Positions 1 through 10,443 of a DNA stretch of 64,000 nucleotides are shown piece after piece. Both the position numbers and the translations under genes were made by a program. The stretch is taken from contig NZ_LFZW01000001.1 of NCBI RefSeq assembly GCF_001183985.1, forward strand, positions 1,333,812-1,397,811. Reading direction: 5' to 3'. The notes beneath the pieces are model-generated. The model worked only from the letters and a program-made list of their open reading frames with translations, had not been told where the DNA came from and made no database searches. This stretch comes from Peribacillus loiseleuriae (GTDB lineage Bacteria > Bacillota > Bacilli > Bacillales > DSM-1321). Position 1 is the first letter of the stretch. Each line of letters opens with the position of its first letter.

Positions 1-528
1 GCAAGTAAAGAGCAAGTGTTTGCTGCGGGAGACAGTTGTGCGATCATGTATAATCCTACTAAACAGCATGCCTATATCCCACTCGCAACTAATGCTGTCC
101 GGATGGGAACTTTAGTGGCGAAAAATTTAACGAAACCAACAAGTAAATATATCGGCACTCAAGGAACTTCGGGCTTGCATATTTATGACTATAATATGGC
201 TTCTACAGGTCTTACCGAGACAGCTGCAAAACATGTAAATATGAATGTGAAAAGTATCGCAATTAAAGAAAACAATCGACCTGAATTTATGCCGACTTAC
301 GAAGAAGTCATGTTGAAAGTAGTTTATGAAGTAGAAACAAATCGTATCGTCGGAGCCCAAGTCATTTCTAAAGCGGATATGACGCAATCGATCAACACGA
401 TGTCAGTCTGCATTCAAAGTGAAATGACGATGGAAGAACTGGCCTATGTGGATTTCTTTTTCCAACCGCATTTCAATAAACCGATGAACATTCTGAACCA
501 AGCGGGCTTACAAGCGATGGAAAAGTAA
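1..528 (+). CDS. NADH oxidase / CoA-disulfide reductase family flavoprotein, C-terminal part
   Basis: The reading frame is open from base 1, so the start lies left of the window and only about 175 C-terminal residues are present. They begin just before the second FAD-binding motif, seen as VFAAGDSCA, and run through a helix-rich stretch (YIPLATNAVRMG) into the dimerisation domain (GTSGLHIYDYNMASTGLTE). This arrangement is typical of water-forming NADH oxidases, NADH peroxidases and CoA-disulfide reductases of Firmicutes, which use NAD(P)H to reduce oxygen, peroxide or disulfides in the cytoplasm. The active-site cysteine region is missing, so the exact member cannot be decided. It ends before a 310-base gap with no clear terminator and no other gene. 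Confidence 0.85.
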   Translation, partial: ASKEQVFAAGDSCAIMYNPTKQHAYIPLATNAVRMGTLVAKNLTKPTSKYIGTQGTSGLHIYDYNMASTGLTETAAKHVNMNVKSIAIKENNRPEFMPTYEEVMLKVVYEVETNRIVGAQVISKADMTQSINTMSVCIQSEMTMEELAYVDFFFQPHFNKPMNILNQAGLQAMEK

Positions 529-823
529 TGGCTCTCTTTTAGAGTTACATTCATGTGATAATTAGGAGCTTATGGAGAATTTAATTTCTCGATTGGTTTT
601 TGTCTAGCGAATTTGAAGATTACTTAATAATCTATCTGACTCAATCGAATTATTCCTTTTGTTCAATGGAAGATTTCGGGTGGGTTTTTTTTACTTTAGA
701 TTTAAGGACTTTTTTTGATGTGTAAAGGTTACATGATTGGTATTATTAGGATTAACATATCCTTATAGGTAAGAAACAAGTGAATGAAAGAGATCCGTTC
801 AAACTAGCGGTAGAGATACATGA

Positions 824-2329
<1,506 letters not shown>

Positions 2330-2337
2330 TTTCCTCG

Positions 2338-2472
2338 AATAAAAAACATCTATGAGCGGATGCTCTAAAACTAAAACGATGAAAAAGGTTCAGGTTCTAA
2401 AAATGGTTTCGCCTTATGAAGATGGCGGTGCGGAGCTGATTTTTTAAAAGACCTACCCCTTTTCCACAAAAA
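2338..2472 (+). repeat. Copy 1 of a two-copy intergenic element
   Basis: About 135 bases that align along nearly their full length with 32037-32175. Shared blocks include AACTAAAACGATG, TCAGGT, the strongest block TGGCGGTGCG followed by AGCTG, and CTTTTCC near the end. Read on the + strand, AAAAGG and AGGT can pair with ACCT and CCTTTT further on, enclosing a small inner hairpin (CGCC/GGCG). This copy lies between the stop of glpK and the convergent transporter gene. Strand and function are not known. Confidence 0.6.
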
Positions 2473-2473
2473 G

Positions 2474-2524
2474 AAGAGCCTTTAACTAGAATTGAAACTT
2501 GTTAGTCTAGTAAGGGGCTCTTTT
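2474..2524 (+). terminator. Rho-independent terminator after glpK
   Basis: AAGAGCC pairs with GGGCTCTT, extended by ACTAG/CTAGT, and is followed by a T run. A-rich bases on the left side mean it could also stop the convergent transporter gene. Confidence 0.7.
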
Positions 2525-2552
2525 CTGAATAGGAAAGCCAATTTAGCATATT

Positions 2553-3530
2553 TTAATGAGTAATACTAATTGCCTTTGTATCTTTTTTCGAGTGAGAAGC
2601 AAAGCTATGAAGAACCATACCAAAAACAACTACAACAATACCAACGCAAGATAAGTTGGAAGGCAGTGCAATGGATAAGAATATCACTTCTCCGAGAAGC
2701 GTAAAAAGTACTTCCATTGATTGTGTCGCTTCAACAGCACCTAACTTCTGCATATTGCCTCTAACTAAATCGGTTGCGTGAAAAAAGAGTACTGTTGCAA
2801 TCACTCCAGATGTAACGGCAACCAAGACAGATTGAATGGTTTGTTCTTTGCTTGGAACCCCGACAGTGAATAATCCGTAAATGGAAAGCAAAAGCCAAAA
2901 TGGAAGACTGGCTAGCGTCATGCCTAAGACTCTCTGATAGGCATCAAGGCGATTTTGACAAACATCCATCATTTTTCGGTTTCCGAGCGGATAGGCAAAT
3001 GATGCAACTACGACTGGGATGATACCTAGAATAAGCGTAGATACAGAAAGTGTACTCGCCTGTTCCAGTTGAATAAGAATGATTCCTAATAAAATAATGA
3101 AGGAAAGCGACAATCCTTTTAAAGGGATTTTCCCCTGTGTTTGTACAATTCCAATCTTTGTTTGAATCGTTTCTAAAAATAGGGGGCCAAGCAGCATTCC
3201 GGAAATGAGTGTAATTTGCCAGGTTGCCGCGATTAACCAGCCTGGCGAATAGGCAGAAGCAAAGCATAATGGTGCATAAAATAATCCGAAGCCGATAAAA
3301 CTCCACAACAGCCATGTTTTGGGCTGTTCTTTCATTGCCTTAAGAAGTGGACGAAGATTTCTTCTAGCGACAACTATGATAAGAAGAAAGGGAACCATAA
3401 AGATGTAGCGCAGCGATGCACTCCAAATCCAGCTTCCTCCTGACAATTCCATCGCATGATTAAGGACAAAAGTAAAGGCAAAAAAGAATGCAGCAAAAAT
3501 GCCCAATATAATTGGTTTCATGTAACTCAC
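2553..3530 (-). CDS. DMT-superfamily efflux transporter (multidrug resistance efflux family)
   Basis: A 325-residue integral membrane protein with about ten hydrophobic helices, starting MSYMKPIILGIFAAFFFAF. The length, the even spacing of helices and the two EamA-like halves fit the drug/metabolite transporter superfamily. The N-terminal NHAMELSGGSWIWSASLRY pattern is like the Bacillus multidrug resistance efflux transporter group. Substrate is unknown; family members export drugs or metabolites at the cytoplasmic membrane. It is transcribed alone, convergent with glpK, and a short in-frame ATG (MKPIIL) four codons in is an alternative start. Confidence 0.8.
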   Translation of the reverse strand: MSYMKPIILGIFAAFFFAFTFVLNHAMELSGGSWIWSASLRYIFMVPFLLIIVVARRNLRPLLKAMKEQPKTWLLWSFIGFGLFYAPLCFASAYSPGWLIAATWQITLISGMLLGPLFLETIQTKIGIVQTQGKIPLKGLSLSFIILLGIILIQLEQASTLSVSTLILGIIPVVVASFAYPLGNRKMMDVCQNRLDAYQRVLGMTLASLPFWLLLSIYGLFTVGVPSKEQTIQSVLVAVTSGVIATVLFFHATDLVRGNMQKLGAVEATQSMEVLFTLLGEVIFLSIALPSNLSCVGIVVVVFGMVLHSFASHSKKDTKAISITH

Positions 3531-3707
3531 CTCATTTCGATTGTTGAGTTGGTAGTTTCCTTCAATTCAAAAGATATACGTTTGATAGATTGTGTGGGAA
3601 AGTTTGTCATAGAACAAATATATTGAATATTAAGTTGATTTACAATGCTATATTTGTAGAAAAAAGCGAATAGACATCAGTAAATCTGCGTTTTCACAGG
3701 CCTTACG

Positions 3708-3748
3708 AAAAATGCAACACTTCTCTTTGGAACATGAGAAGTGTTGCA
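3708..3748 (-). terminator. Terminator of nsrR
   Basis: Perfect 13-base arms (TGCAACACTTCTC / GAGAAGTGTTGCA) with a T run on the minus strand, just downstream of the nsrR stop. Confidence 0.85.
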
Positions 3749-3765
3749 GAGAAGATTCGATAATA

Positions 3766-4218
3766 TCAACCTTTATGACTTATTGACTGGTCAAAGTATT
3801 CTTTAAGGACTGTTTTATTCATAATCATGTCGGAAAGAGTATACTGATCAAGCACAGAAAAGAAGGCTTGCAGTGCTTCATTAAGCATATGCTTAAGTGA
3901 ACAAACAGGTGAGATTACGCAGTTATTTCCCTCTCCATTAAAACATTCTACTAGATAAAAGTCTTCCTCCGTTTTCCGGACAAGCGTCCCAATATTAATT
4001 TCTGTAGGTTTTTTTGCGAGTCGAATCCCCCCATTTCGTCCCCGTACTGTTTCGAGGTATCCCATTTTGCCAAGATTAAAGGTAATCTTCATTAAATGGT
4101 TACTGGAAATCGAGTAGGCTTCCGAAATCTCTTTAATGGTTACTAATTGATCTGGTTTGTTAATTGCCAAATATAATAATACCCGTAACGAATAGTCAGA
4201 ATAACTGGTTAATCGCAT
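3766..4218 (-). CDS. nsrR: Rrf2-family nitric-oxide-sensing repressor NsrR
   Basis: A 150-residue Rrf2-type regulator: an N-terminal winged helix (MRLTSYSDYSLRVLLYLA, recognition helix around SSNHLMKI at 38-45) and a cluster-binding loop with Cys92, Cys100 and Cys106. This three-cysteine spacing matches NsrR proteins, which carry a [4Fe-4S] cluster destroyed by NO and repress NO-detoxifying genes. It is divergent from hmp, the classic NsrR target. An AAGATGT/ACATCTT palindrome lies 22 bases upstream of its start and probably mediates autorepression. Confidence 0.92.
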   Translation of the reverse strand: MRLTSYSDYSLRVLLYLAINKPDQLVTIKEISEAYSISSNHLMKITFNLGKMGYLETVRGRNGGIRLAKKPTEINIGTLVRKTEEDFYLVECFNGEGNNCVISPVCSLKHMLNEALQAFFSVLDQYTLSDMIMNKTVLKEYFDQSISHKG

Positions 4219-4240
4219 GTTGGTAATCCCTCACTCAAAT

Positions 4241-4256
4241 AAGATGTCTACATCTT
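4241..4256. promoter_or_regulatory. Probable NsrR operator in front of nsrR
   Basis: AAGATGT-CT-ACATCTT, a palindrome with 7-base arms and a 2-base centre. The half-site AAGATG matches the known NsrR half-site, and a second copy overlaps the hmp transcription start. Confidence 0.65.
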
Positions 4257-4319
4257 AGCATAATTGTGACAGAATAATAAACTTTTGAACTGTCGATACT
4301 AATAGATGTATATAAAGTA

Positions 4320-4360
4320 TTGCTTTAAAATAATAATCAATTTATTATAAAGATGTATTT
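4320..4360 (+). promoter_or_regulatory. hmp promoter with overlapping NsrR half-site
   Basis: TTGCTT (4320-4325), 17 bases, then TATTAT (4343-4348) form a good sigma-A promoter. AAGATGTATTT at 4350-4360 begins 2 bases after the -10 box and matches the NsrR half-site, so a bound repressor would cover the transcription start. Confidence 0.7.
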
Positions 4361-4390
4361 AATATATTGGTTTTGAGAGGGGCACAAAAT

Positions 4391-5605
4391 ATGTTAACTC
4401 AGCAAACAAAAGACATTGTAAAAGCAACAATCCCTGCATTAGAAATGAAAGGTATCGAGATTACGACGATTTTTTATAAACATTTATTTGAAGATTATCC
4501 GCAATTATTAAATATTTTTAATCAAACGAATCAGACAAGAGGTCGCCAACAAACCGCATTAGCAAATACCGTGCTTGCAGCAGCTAAACATATTGACAAT
4601 CTTGGTGCGATTATTCCAGTTGTCAAACAAATCGCTCAAAAACATCGCAGCTTAACTGTAAAGCCTGAACATTATCCGATTGTAGGAAAATACTTATTAG
4701 CAGCAATTAAAGAAGTGTTAGGTGATGCTGCAACTGAAGAAATCTTACAAGCATGGGGTGAAGCATATGGCGTCATTGCTCAAGTCTTTATCGACATTGA
4801 AAAAGAAATGTATGAAGAAGCGACAAACCAAGAAGGCGGCTGGCTTGATTTTAAAAACTTCACAGTTGTTCATAAAGTAAAAGAAAGTTCAGTCATTACT
4901 TCCTTTTATTTGAAGGCGGCTGATGGGGAAGTTCTACCAGATTTTCAACCGGGACAATATATTACAGTTAGAATTAAAATCCCAGGAGAAGAATATTTGA
5001 TAAATCGTCAATACAGCTTATCTGTTGAACCTGGTCAAGATAGCTATAGAATTTCTGTCAAAAGAGAGGCTATGCCAAACACCCCAGAAGGAAAAGCATC
5101 AAACTTCTTACATGATCACATGGATGTTGGCGACCTGATTGAACTTACAGCACCAGCTGGAGATTTCACACTGAATTTAAAACAACATACGCCTGTTGTT
5201 TTCTTAAGTGGAGGCGTTGGAATTACCCCATTAATGAGCATGGTCCATGCTATTGCAGATCAACAACCTAATCGGAATGTGACATTTGTCCATGCATCAC
5301 AAAATGGAACGGTACAAGCATTTAAGGATGAATTAAAAGCGATAAAGGATACTATTATTGATTATCGCTTATCATTTGCTTATTCTGAGCCAAGTGATGA
5401 GGATCGGAACGAAGAGTATTTTGAAAAAGAAGGCTATATAGATGCTGAGATGTTAAACCATCTAGAAGTGGACGAAAAAGCAGATTATTATATTTGCGGA
5501 CCTGTTCCGTTCATTCAGGCGATGTTAGGCTTATTGAAGGATCGTGGCATCGCACAAGAACAAATCCATTTTGAATTTTTTGGACCAGCTATTCAGTTGG
5601 GATAA
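4391..5605 (+). CDS. hmp: Flavohemoglobin, nitric oxide dioxygenase
   Basis: Converts NO plus O2 to nitrate using NAD(P)H. The 404 residues show the full three-domain plan: a globin domain (about 1-140, with Tyr29 in the haem pocket and proximal His85 in IAQKHRSL), an FAD domain (150-260, RQYS at 206-209) and an NAD domain (GGVGITP at 274-280, YYICGP near the end). The ATG at 4391 is chosen over an upstream in-frame TTG at 4367 because GAGAGGGG sits 8 bases before it and the TTG would overlap the operator. Divergent from nsrR, so NO-inducible. A GGGTC-type hairpin follows the stop. Confidence 0.96.
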   Translation: MLTQQTKDIVKATIPALEMKGIEITTIFYKHLFEDYPQLLNIFNQTNQTRGRQQTALANTVLAAAKHIDNLGAIIPVVKQIAQKHRSLTVKPEHYPIVGKYLLAAIKEVLGDAATEEILQAWGEAYGVIAQVFIDIEKEMYEEATNQEGGWLDFKNFTVVHKVKESSVITSFYLKAADGEVLPDFQPGQYITVRIKIPGEEYLINRQYSLSVEPGQDSYRISVKREAMPNTPEGKASNFLHDHMDVGDLIELTAPAGDFTLNLKQHTPVVFLSGGVGITPLMSMVHAIADQQPNRNVTFVHASQNGTVQAFKDELKAIKDTIIDYRLSFAYSEPSDEDRNEEYFEKEGYIDAEMLNHLEVDEKADYYICGPVPFIQAMLGLLKDRGIAQEQIHFEFFGPAIQLG

Positions 5606-5610
5606 TATAT

Positions 5611-5666
5611 GAAGGGTCTGACCTCGCACTATTGTATGTAGTAGACGGGGTTTGACCCTTCTTTTT
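5611..5666 (+). terminator. GGGTC-family hairpin, copy A (hmp terminator)
   Basis: Begins 5 bases after the hmp stop. Arms AAGGGTCTGACC and GGTTTGACCCTT (two imperfect pairs) are followed by CTTTTT. It is the shortest copy (about 50 bases) of a family whose other members lie at 13927, 58416, 58970 and 60738. Confidence 0.75.
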
Positions 5667-5775
5667 GCTACCCGAAAATACAAACCCAATTGATGTGAAG
5701 CTATATTATGCATATACGAGAGAAGAGCCGATGGATGCTTTGAAATTTTGGTTTAGAAGTATTGATTTGAAGTAG
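5656..5775 (+). other. Intergenic stretch with coding-like remnant, no start codon
   Basis: Between hmp and the proline genes there is a 39-codon open frame without a usable start. It reads like protein (PENTNPIDVKLYYAYTREE, then ALKFWFRSIDLK and a stop). It may be the tail of a lost gene, but I cannot name the family. It starts directly at the end of the hmp terminator. The following 250 bases carry a short AAAG tandem run near 5980-6001 and the sigma-54-type promoter. Confidence 0.25.
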
Positions 5776-6027
5776 GCACTTTCTGTCTGAAATCCTTTTT
5801 TACACTATTAATATTTCTTCTCTCGCTAAACTTGATTTTGATAGTATTCTATAAAAGTTTTTAAAACAGGAACAAGTTATTCAAATGTGTGTGCCTGATT
5901 GTATGAATTATGTTTGGATCGTATTCATATTGTATTCATTTTTGTAGCTATCACCTCGTACATATATAGTAAGGGCTTGTAATTAAAAGAAAGAAAGAAA
6001 GAGCTAATTCTCTGAATATGATGAAGT

Positions 6028-6043
6028 TAGCACGGAACTTGCA
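6028..6043 (+). promoter_or_regulatory. Sigma-54 (SigL) type -24/-12 promoter
   Basis: TAGCAC, 5 bases, TTGCA: one mismatch to the sigma-54 consensus TGGCAC-N5-TTGCA with the exact spacing, 54 bases before the P5C dehydrogenase ATG. SigL with an enhancer-binding activator controls arginine/proline catabolic genes in Bacillus. ATGAAT/ATTCAT inverted bases around 5900-5940 could be an upstream activator site. The activator is not in this window. Confidence 0.6.
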
Positions 6044-6096
6044 AGTTCAGGTAATAGATCGCAAATAGATTGATTACACATTGGAGGGAATGAAAT

Positions 6097-7644
6097 ATGA
6101 CAATCATATATAAGCATGAACCATTCACAGATTTCTCGATTGAAAAAAATAAACAAGACTTTGAACAAGCATTAGTATTTGTCCAATCAGAACTAGGGAA
6201 AGAATATCCAGTAATTATTGGCGGAGAACGATTTAAAACAGAAGAGCAAATTTTATCCTTTAATCCAGCTGTTAAAAAAGAAGTAATTGGTACTGTTTCA
6301 AAAGCAAATCAAGAACTGGCTGAGAAAGCTATGCAAACTGCTCTCACTTCTTTTAAATCATGGAGTAATCAAGATCCTGAAGAACGTGCTACTGTATTAT
6401 TCCGTGCAGCAGCGATTATTCGCCGCCGCAAGCATGAATTTTCTAGCTATCTTGTAAAAGAGGCCGGTAAACCTTGGAATGAGGCGGATGCCGATACAGC
6501 AGAAGCAATTGATTTCCTTGAATATTATGCACGGCAAATGATTGAGCTAAGCAGTGGTAAAGAAGTCCAAAGTCGCACAGGAGAAATTAATAAATACACG
6601 TATATTCCTTTAGGTGTCGGTGTAATTATTTCACCATTTAACTTCCCATTAGCCATCATGGCTGGAACGGCGGCAGCTGCTATTGTCGCTGGAAATACCA
6701 TTTTATTAAAACCAGCGAACACTACACCGGTTATTGCTGCGAAATTCGTGGAAGTGTTAGAAGAAGCTGGTTTGCCGGCTGGTGTTATGAACTATATCCC
6801 GGGAAGCGGTAGCGAAATTGGAGATTATTTAGTTGACCATCCAAAAACACGCTTTGTAAGCTTTACTGGCTCACGTGAAGTAGGCTGCCGGATCTATGAG
6901 CGTGCAGCAAAGGTTCACCCGGGGCAAAATTGGTTGAAACGTGTAATCGCAGAAATGGGAGGAAAGGATACGGTAGTTGTAGATTGTGATGCCGATCTAG
7001 ATCTTGCAGCTATTTCCATCGTCAAATCTGCATTCGGGTACTCAGGACAAAAATGTTCAGCAGGTTCTCGGGCAGTCGTTCATCAAGATGTATATGATGA
7101 AGTATTAGAAAAAGCAGTGGCATTAACGAAAGAATTAACAATAGGCAATCCTGCGAGATTGAGCCATTATATGGGTCCTGTCATTGACCAAGCTTCCTAT
7201 AAAAAAATTATGAAATATATTGAAATCGGCAAGGAAGAAGGGAAGCTAAGGATTGGGGGGGAAGGAGATGATTCAAAGGGATACTTTATTCAGCCAACTA
7301 TTATTGCTGATTTAGATGAAAATGCCCGTTTGATGCAGGAAGAAATCTTCGGTCCTGTTGTCGGTTTTTGCAAAGCACGAGATTTCGATCATATGCTGGA
7401 GATTGCGAATAACACAGATTATGGCTTAACCGGTGCATTAATCTCTAATAATCGTCATCATATCCAAAGAGCAAAAAAAGAATTTCACGTCGGAAATCTG
7501 TATTTTAACAGAGTTTGTACAGGGGCTATTGTTGGATACCAGCCATTTGGCGGTTTCAACATGTCAGGGACAGATTCAAAAGCTGGTGGCCCGGATTATT
7601 TGATTTTGCATATGCAAGCAAAAACAACGAGCGAAACGTTATAA
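6097..7644 (+). CDS. rocA: L-glutamate gamma-semialdehyde (P5C) dehydrogenase
   Basis: Oxidises pyrroline-5-carboxylate/glutamate semialdehyde to glutamate with NAD, the second step of proline degradation and the last of arginine degradation. The 515-residue length and the opening [13 protein letters not shown] match the Bacillus RocA/PutC group. Catalytic Glu286 (AEMGGKD) and nucleophile Cys320 ([12 protein letters not shown]) are present. The ATG follows GGAGGG. The gene lies behind the sigma-54-type promoter and 238 bases before proline dehydrogenase, so the two act as a pathway but may be separate transcripts. A 10-base inverted repeat follows. Confidence 0.93.
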   Translation: MTIIYKHEPFTDFSIEKNKQDFEQALVFVQSELGKEYPVIIGGERFKTEEQILSFNPAVKKEVIGTVSKANQELAEKAMQTALTSFKSWSNQDPEERATVLFRAAAIIRRRKHEFSSYLVKEAGKPWNEADADTAEAIDFLEYYARQMIELSSGKEVQSRTGEINKYTYIPLGVGVIISPFNFPLAIMAGTAAAAIVAGNTILLKPANTTPVIAAKFVEVLEEAGLPAGVMNYIPGSGSEIGDYLVDHPKTRFVSFTGSREVGCRIYERAAKVHPGQNWLKRVIAEMGGKDTVVVDCDADLDLAAISIVKSAFGYSGQKCSAGSRAVVHQDVYDEVLEKAVALTKELTIGNPARLSHYMGPVIDQASYKKIMKYIEIGKEEGKLRIGGEGDDSKGYFIQPTIIADLDENARLMQEEIFGPVVGFCKARDFDHMLEIANNTDYGLTGALISNNRHHIQRAKKEFHVGNLYFNRVCTGAIVGYQPFGGFNMSGTDSKAGGPDYLILHMQAKTTSETL

Positions 7645-7654
7645 AGTGACACTT

Positions 7655-7785
7655 CCGTTAGCGATGGGCTTTTCGCTAACGGTTAGTTGAACCAATCGGG
7701 CATTTACGGACAGTTTTCACTATTCAAATTCCTCGAATTTCTCTACATAAAATCGTGGAATGGAGATGTTACTGTCCGTTAATGC
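7655..7785. repeat. Two consecutive inverted repeats between the proline genes
   Basis: First, CCGTTAGCGA (7655) pairs with TCGCTAACGG (7673-7682); it could end the rocA transcript but lacks a T run. Second, GCATT-T-ACGGACAGT (7700-7714) pairs with ACTGTCCGT-T-AATGC (7771-7785), 15-base arms with one mismatch around a 56-base loop. The bases between them (7683-7700, TTAGTTGAACCAATCGGG) recur at 59230-59247, so this looks like a mobile palindromic element. Confidence 0.5.
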
Positions 7786-7882
7786 GGGATAAAATCATCT
7801 AAAAAGCAAATGGGTGGCAATCGGCCAAATTTGTCACTCATTTAGAACTTCTCGGTAACATAATGATTCAAGGAGGATCTAT

Positions 7883-8800
7883 ATGCTGGCTAATTTTTCG
7901 AAAAATTTCTTCTTAAGGGTTTCTCGAAATATATTATTAAACAAGGCGGCGAAGAAATGGGGGCTCAGGTTCGGTGCATCTCAAGTTGTCGCGGGTGTTA
8001 CAATTGAGAGCGTCATTAAAAAAACTCAAGAACTTAATGAAAAAGGTTTAGTGTGCACGCTCGATCATTTAGGTGAATTCGTTTCAAATAAAGAAGAAGC
8101 CATTGAAGCAACAGATTATAATGTAAGAACATTGGAAGCTATCGAAGCAGCCGGAGTGAACAGTCATTTATCTGTTAAGCTAACACAGCTAGGTTTGGAT
8201 ATTGATCGGGATTTTTGCATTCAAAATATGAAACGAATTTTGGAAACTGCAAAGCAAACCAATAATTTTGTTCGAATTGACATGGAGGATTATACGCATT
8301 GCCAAATTACACTGGATATTCTTAAGGAACTCCGTGACACATATGATAATGTTGGAACAGTTATCCAAGCTTATTTATTTCGTGCGAATCAGGACGTATT
8401 GGATTTAGAAGGCGTCCGTCTTCGGTTAGTAAAAGGAGCTTATCATGAATCTCCTGAAGTAGCTTACCAGAATAAAAAAGATGTAGATAATAATTATTTG
8501 AAGCTTATTAAAAACCATCTATTAAGCGGAAGTCACACAGCAATTGCTACTCATGATCATGAGATTATCGAAAAAGTAAAACAATTTGTCCAAGAAAATA
8601 ACATACCGAAAGATCAATTTGAATTTCAAATGCTTTATGGATTTAGAAAAGATATGCAAGTGAGTCTGGCGCAGGAAGGCTACATGATGCGTGTTTATAT
8701 TCCGTTTGGCGATGACTGGTTTGCATACTTTATGCGGAGAATGGCTGAAAGACCGCAGAATGTACTATTTGGGATTAAGGGATTATTTTCGAAAAGATAG
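7883..8800 (+). CDS. Proline dehydrogenase (monofunctional)
   Basis: FAD-dependent oxidation of proline to pyrroline-5-carboxylate, feeding the neighbouring dehydrogenase; electrons go to the membrane quinone pool. At 305 residues it is the stand-alone Gram-positive form (PutM/FadM/PutB type). Family motifs are in order: SVKLTQLGLD, VRIDMEDYTHC, the strand LRLVKGAYHESPEVAY, IATHDHEII, and the C-terminal arginine-rich substrate helix YFMRRMAERPQNV. AAGGAGGATC precedes the ATG by 6 bases. A terminator follows directly. Confidence 0.93.
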   Translation: MLANFSKNFFLRVSRNILLNKAAKKWGLRFGASQVVAGVTIESVIKKTQELNEKGLVCTLDHLGEFVSNKEEAIEATDYNVRTLEAIEAAGVNSHLSVKLTQLGLDIDRDFCIQNMKRILETAKQTNNFVRIDMEDYTHCQITLDILKELRDTYDNVGTVIQAYLFRANQDVLDLEGVRLRLVKGAYHESPEVAYQNKKDVDNNYLKLIKNHLLSGSHTAIATHDHEIIEKVKQFVQENNIPKDQFEFQMLYGFRKDMQVSLAQEGYMMRVYIPFGDDWFAYFMRRMAERPQNVLFGIKGLFSKR

Positions 8801-8805
8801 AAGCT

Positions 8806-8846
8806 AAGCCTGTTAAAGACTAACCATTCTGAGAACAGGCTTTTAA
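8806..8846 (+). terminator. Terminator of proline dehydrogenase
   Basis: AAGCCTGTT pairs with AACAGGCTT, followed by TTTT. Confidence 0.8.
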
Positions 8847-9187
8847 TTGTGTGTACATAAATTAGTTAGCAATAGCCTAAAAAAATCTGTGAGACGAACA
8901 AAATGAAACAGTGGCTTCCAATACGATAGCTAACGACTGGAATAAAACCTTCTAGAACCACCCGTTCCTTCTGAATTTCGTATTACTGAAGAGGAGCAAT
9001 CCGCATATCTAAAGAAATAACATCCCATTGCCAAATTAAAGTTAAAGTAAATAGTATTTTTTAAGATTGGGAAAACAAAAGATATTATTCTTGCAAGTTA
9101 TCCTAATAAATAGCATCGTCTGCGGTTTGAGGGTACTATAAAGTAGAAATGATAGAATTACAAATTCGAAATTAAAGGAGTGCGAAT
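8847..9187. other. Intergenic, no gene; possible coding remnant
   Basis: No start-bearing gene is visible. A 23-codon stretch ending at the TAA near 9021 reads EPPVPSEFRITEEEQSAYLKK and looks protein-like but has no start and an in-frame stop just upstream. The last 30 bases hold the ribosome site of the next gene. Confidence 0.3.
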
Positions 9188-10180
9188 ATGATTAGATTTG
9201 GGATTGTGGGAACAAACTGGATTACAGAACGCTTATTAGGAGCAGTAGCTAACCATGAAGATTTCGTCTTAAAGGCCGTCTATTCACGTACGGAAGATCG
9301 TGCACGTGAATTTGCCGCTAAATATGGGGTAGAGTTAACGTTTACAGATTTAAACGAAATGGCAGCAAGTGATGAAATTGATGCGGTGTATATCGCAAGC
9401 CCCAACTCATACCATGCCGAGCAGGCCATCCTATTTATGGAGCATGGCAAGCATGTCCTATGTGAAAAACCACTTGCTGCGAATGCTAAGGAAGTAAAAG
9501 CGATGATAGAGGCGGCTAAATCTAATAATGTCGTTTTAATGGAAGCAATGAAGTCAACAGTCATGCCTAACTTCCAAGTGATTCAAGATAATTTGGACAA
9601 GCTTGGAAAGATTCGCACGTATTTTTCGAATTATTGCCAGTATTCATCGCGTTATGATGCCTATAAAAAAGGAACAGTCTTGAATGCATTTAACCCTGAG
9701 TATGCAACAGGAGCCTTGATGGATCTAGGTGTATATACGATTTTTCCGCTCGTCGCGTTATTTGGGAAACCGAATACGGTCAAAGCCTCAGGACATGTCC
9801 TTGAAACAGGAGCTGACGCACAAGGGAGCATTTTGCTAACTTATGATGAGATGCAGGCAAGCGTTATGTATTCGAAAATTACCGATTCAAATCTTCCTTC
9901 AGAAATTCATGGGGAAGATGCTACGATGGTTATCGATCATATCTCGAGCCCTGAGAAGATTGAAATTCGCTATCGGGATGGTACAATCGAAGATCTAAGT
10001 ATCCAGCAAGAAATGGATCCGATGTACTATGAAGTGGCTGAATTTATTCAATTGATTCAATCTAGGGAAAACGAGTCAAAACTGAACTCATGGGAGACTT
10101 CATTACATGTGATGGAAATTATGGATGAAGCACGTAAACAAATTGGCGTAACATTCCCAAATGATAAACAGGTGAACTAA
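9188..10180 (+). CDS. Gfo/Idh/MocA-family NAD(P)-dependent oxidoreductase
   Basis: A 330-residue two-domain protein. The N-terminal Rossmann fold starts immediately (IRFGIVGTNWITERLL, GxGxxG-like). It includes the family lysine motif HVLCEKPLAANAKEVKAMI around residues 90-108, where the EKP lysine is catalytic. The C-terminal alpha/beta domain (about 125-325) builds the substrate pocket. Such enzymes act on sugars, inositols or related alcohols; the substrate cannot be told from sequence. Ribosome site AAGGAG 7 bases before ATG. It stands alone, with no sugar genes nearby. Confidence 0.88.
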   Translation: MIRFGIVGTNWITERLLGAVANHEDFVLKAVYSRTEDRAREFAAKYGVELTFTDLNEMAASDEIDAVYIASPNSYHAEQAILFMEHGKHVLCEKPLAANAKEVKAMIEAAKSNNVVLMEAMKSTVMPNFQVIQDNLDKLGKIRTYFSNYCQYSSRYDAYKKGTVLNAFNPEYATGALMDLGVYTIFPLVALFGKPNTVKASGHVLETGADAQGSILLTYDEMQASVMYSKITDSNLPSEIHGEDATMVIDHISSPEKIEIRYRDGTIEDLSIQQEMDPMYYEVAEFIQLIQSRENESKLNSWETSLHVMEIMDEARKQIGVTFPNDKQVN

Positions 10181-10443
10181 CTAGGTAGTCTTCTTACCCC
10201 GAATTAACTGACTATAAAATTCTGATAGGTACGGTTTAGTTTAGTGTATCCCGTTGTGTTAGTGGAGATACTAGCAAAGCCCTTGATTACTCATTCATGG
10301 GAAATAAGCTCCAATGATGACACAAGTACACTCGATTAATTCTGGGGAAACAGATAATTGGACTTTCCTTTTCAATAGGAGTGTAAGAGAGGAATATTGA
10401 GGAAGAAATGCTATAGATCAAATACTTGAGGTGGAAAAACAAG

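Noticed and set aside
7800..7830. GGGTGGCAA resembling the T-box antiterminator core
   Set aside because: Lacks the rest of the T-box (GGTACCGCG, specifier loop) and lies before a proline dehydrogenase gene, not a typical target.
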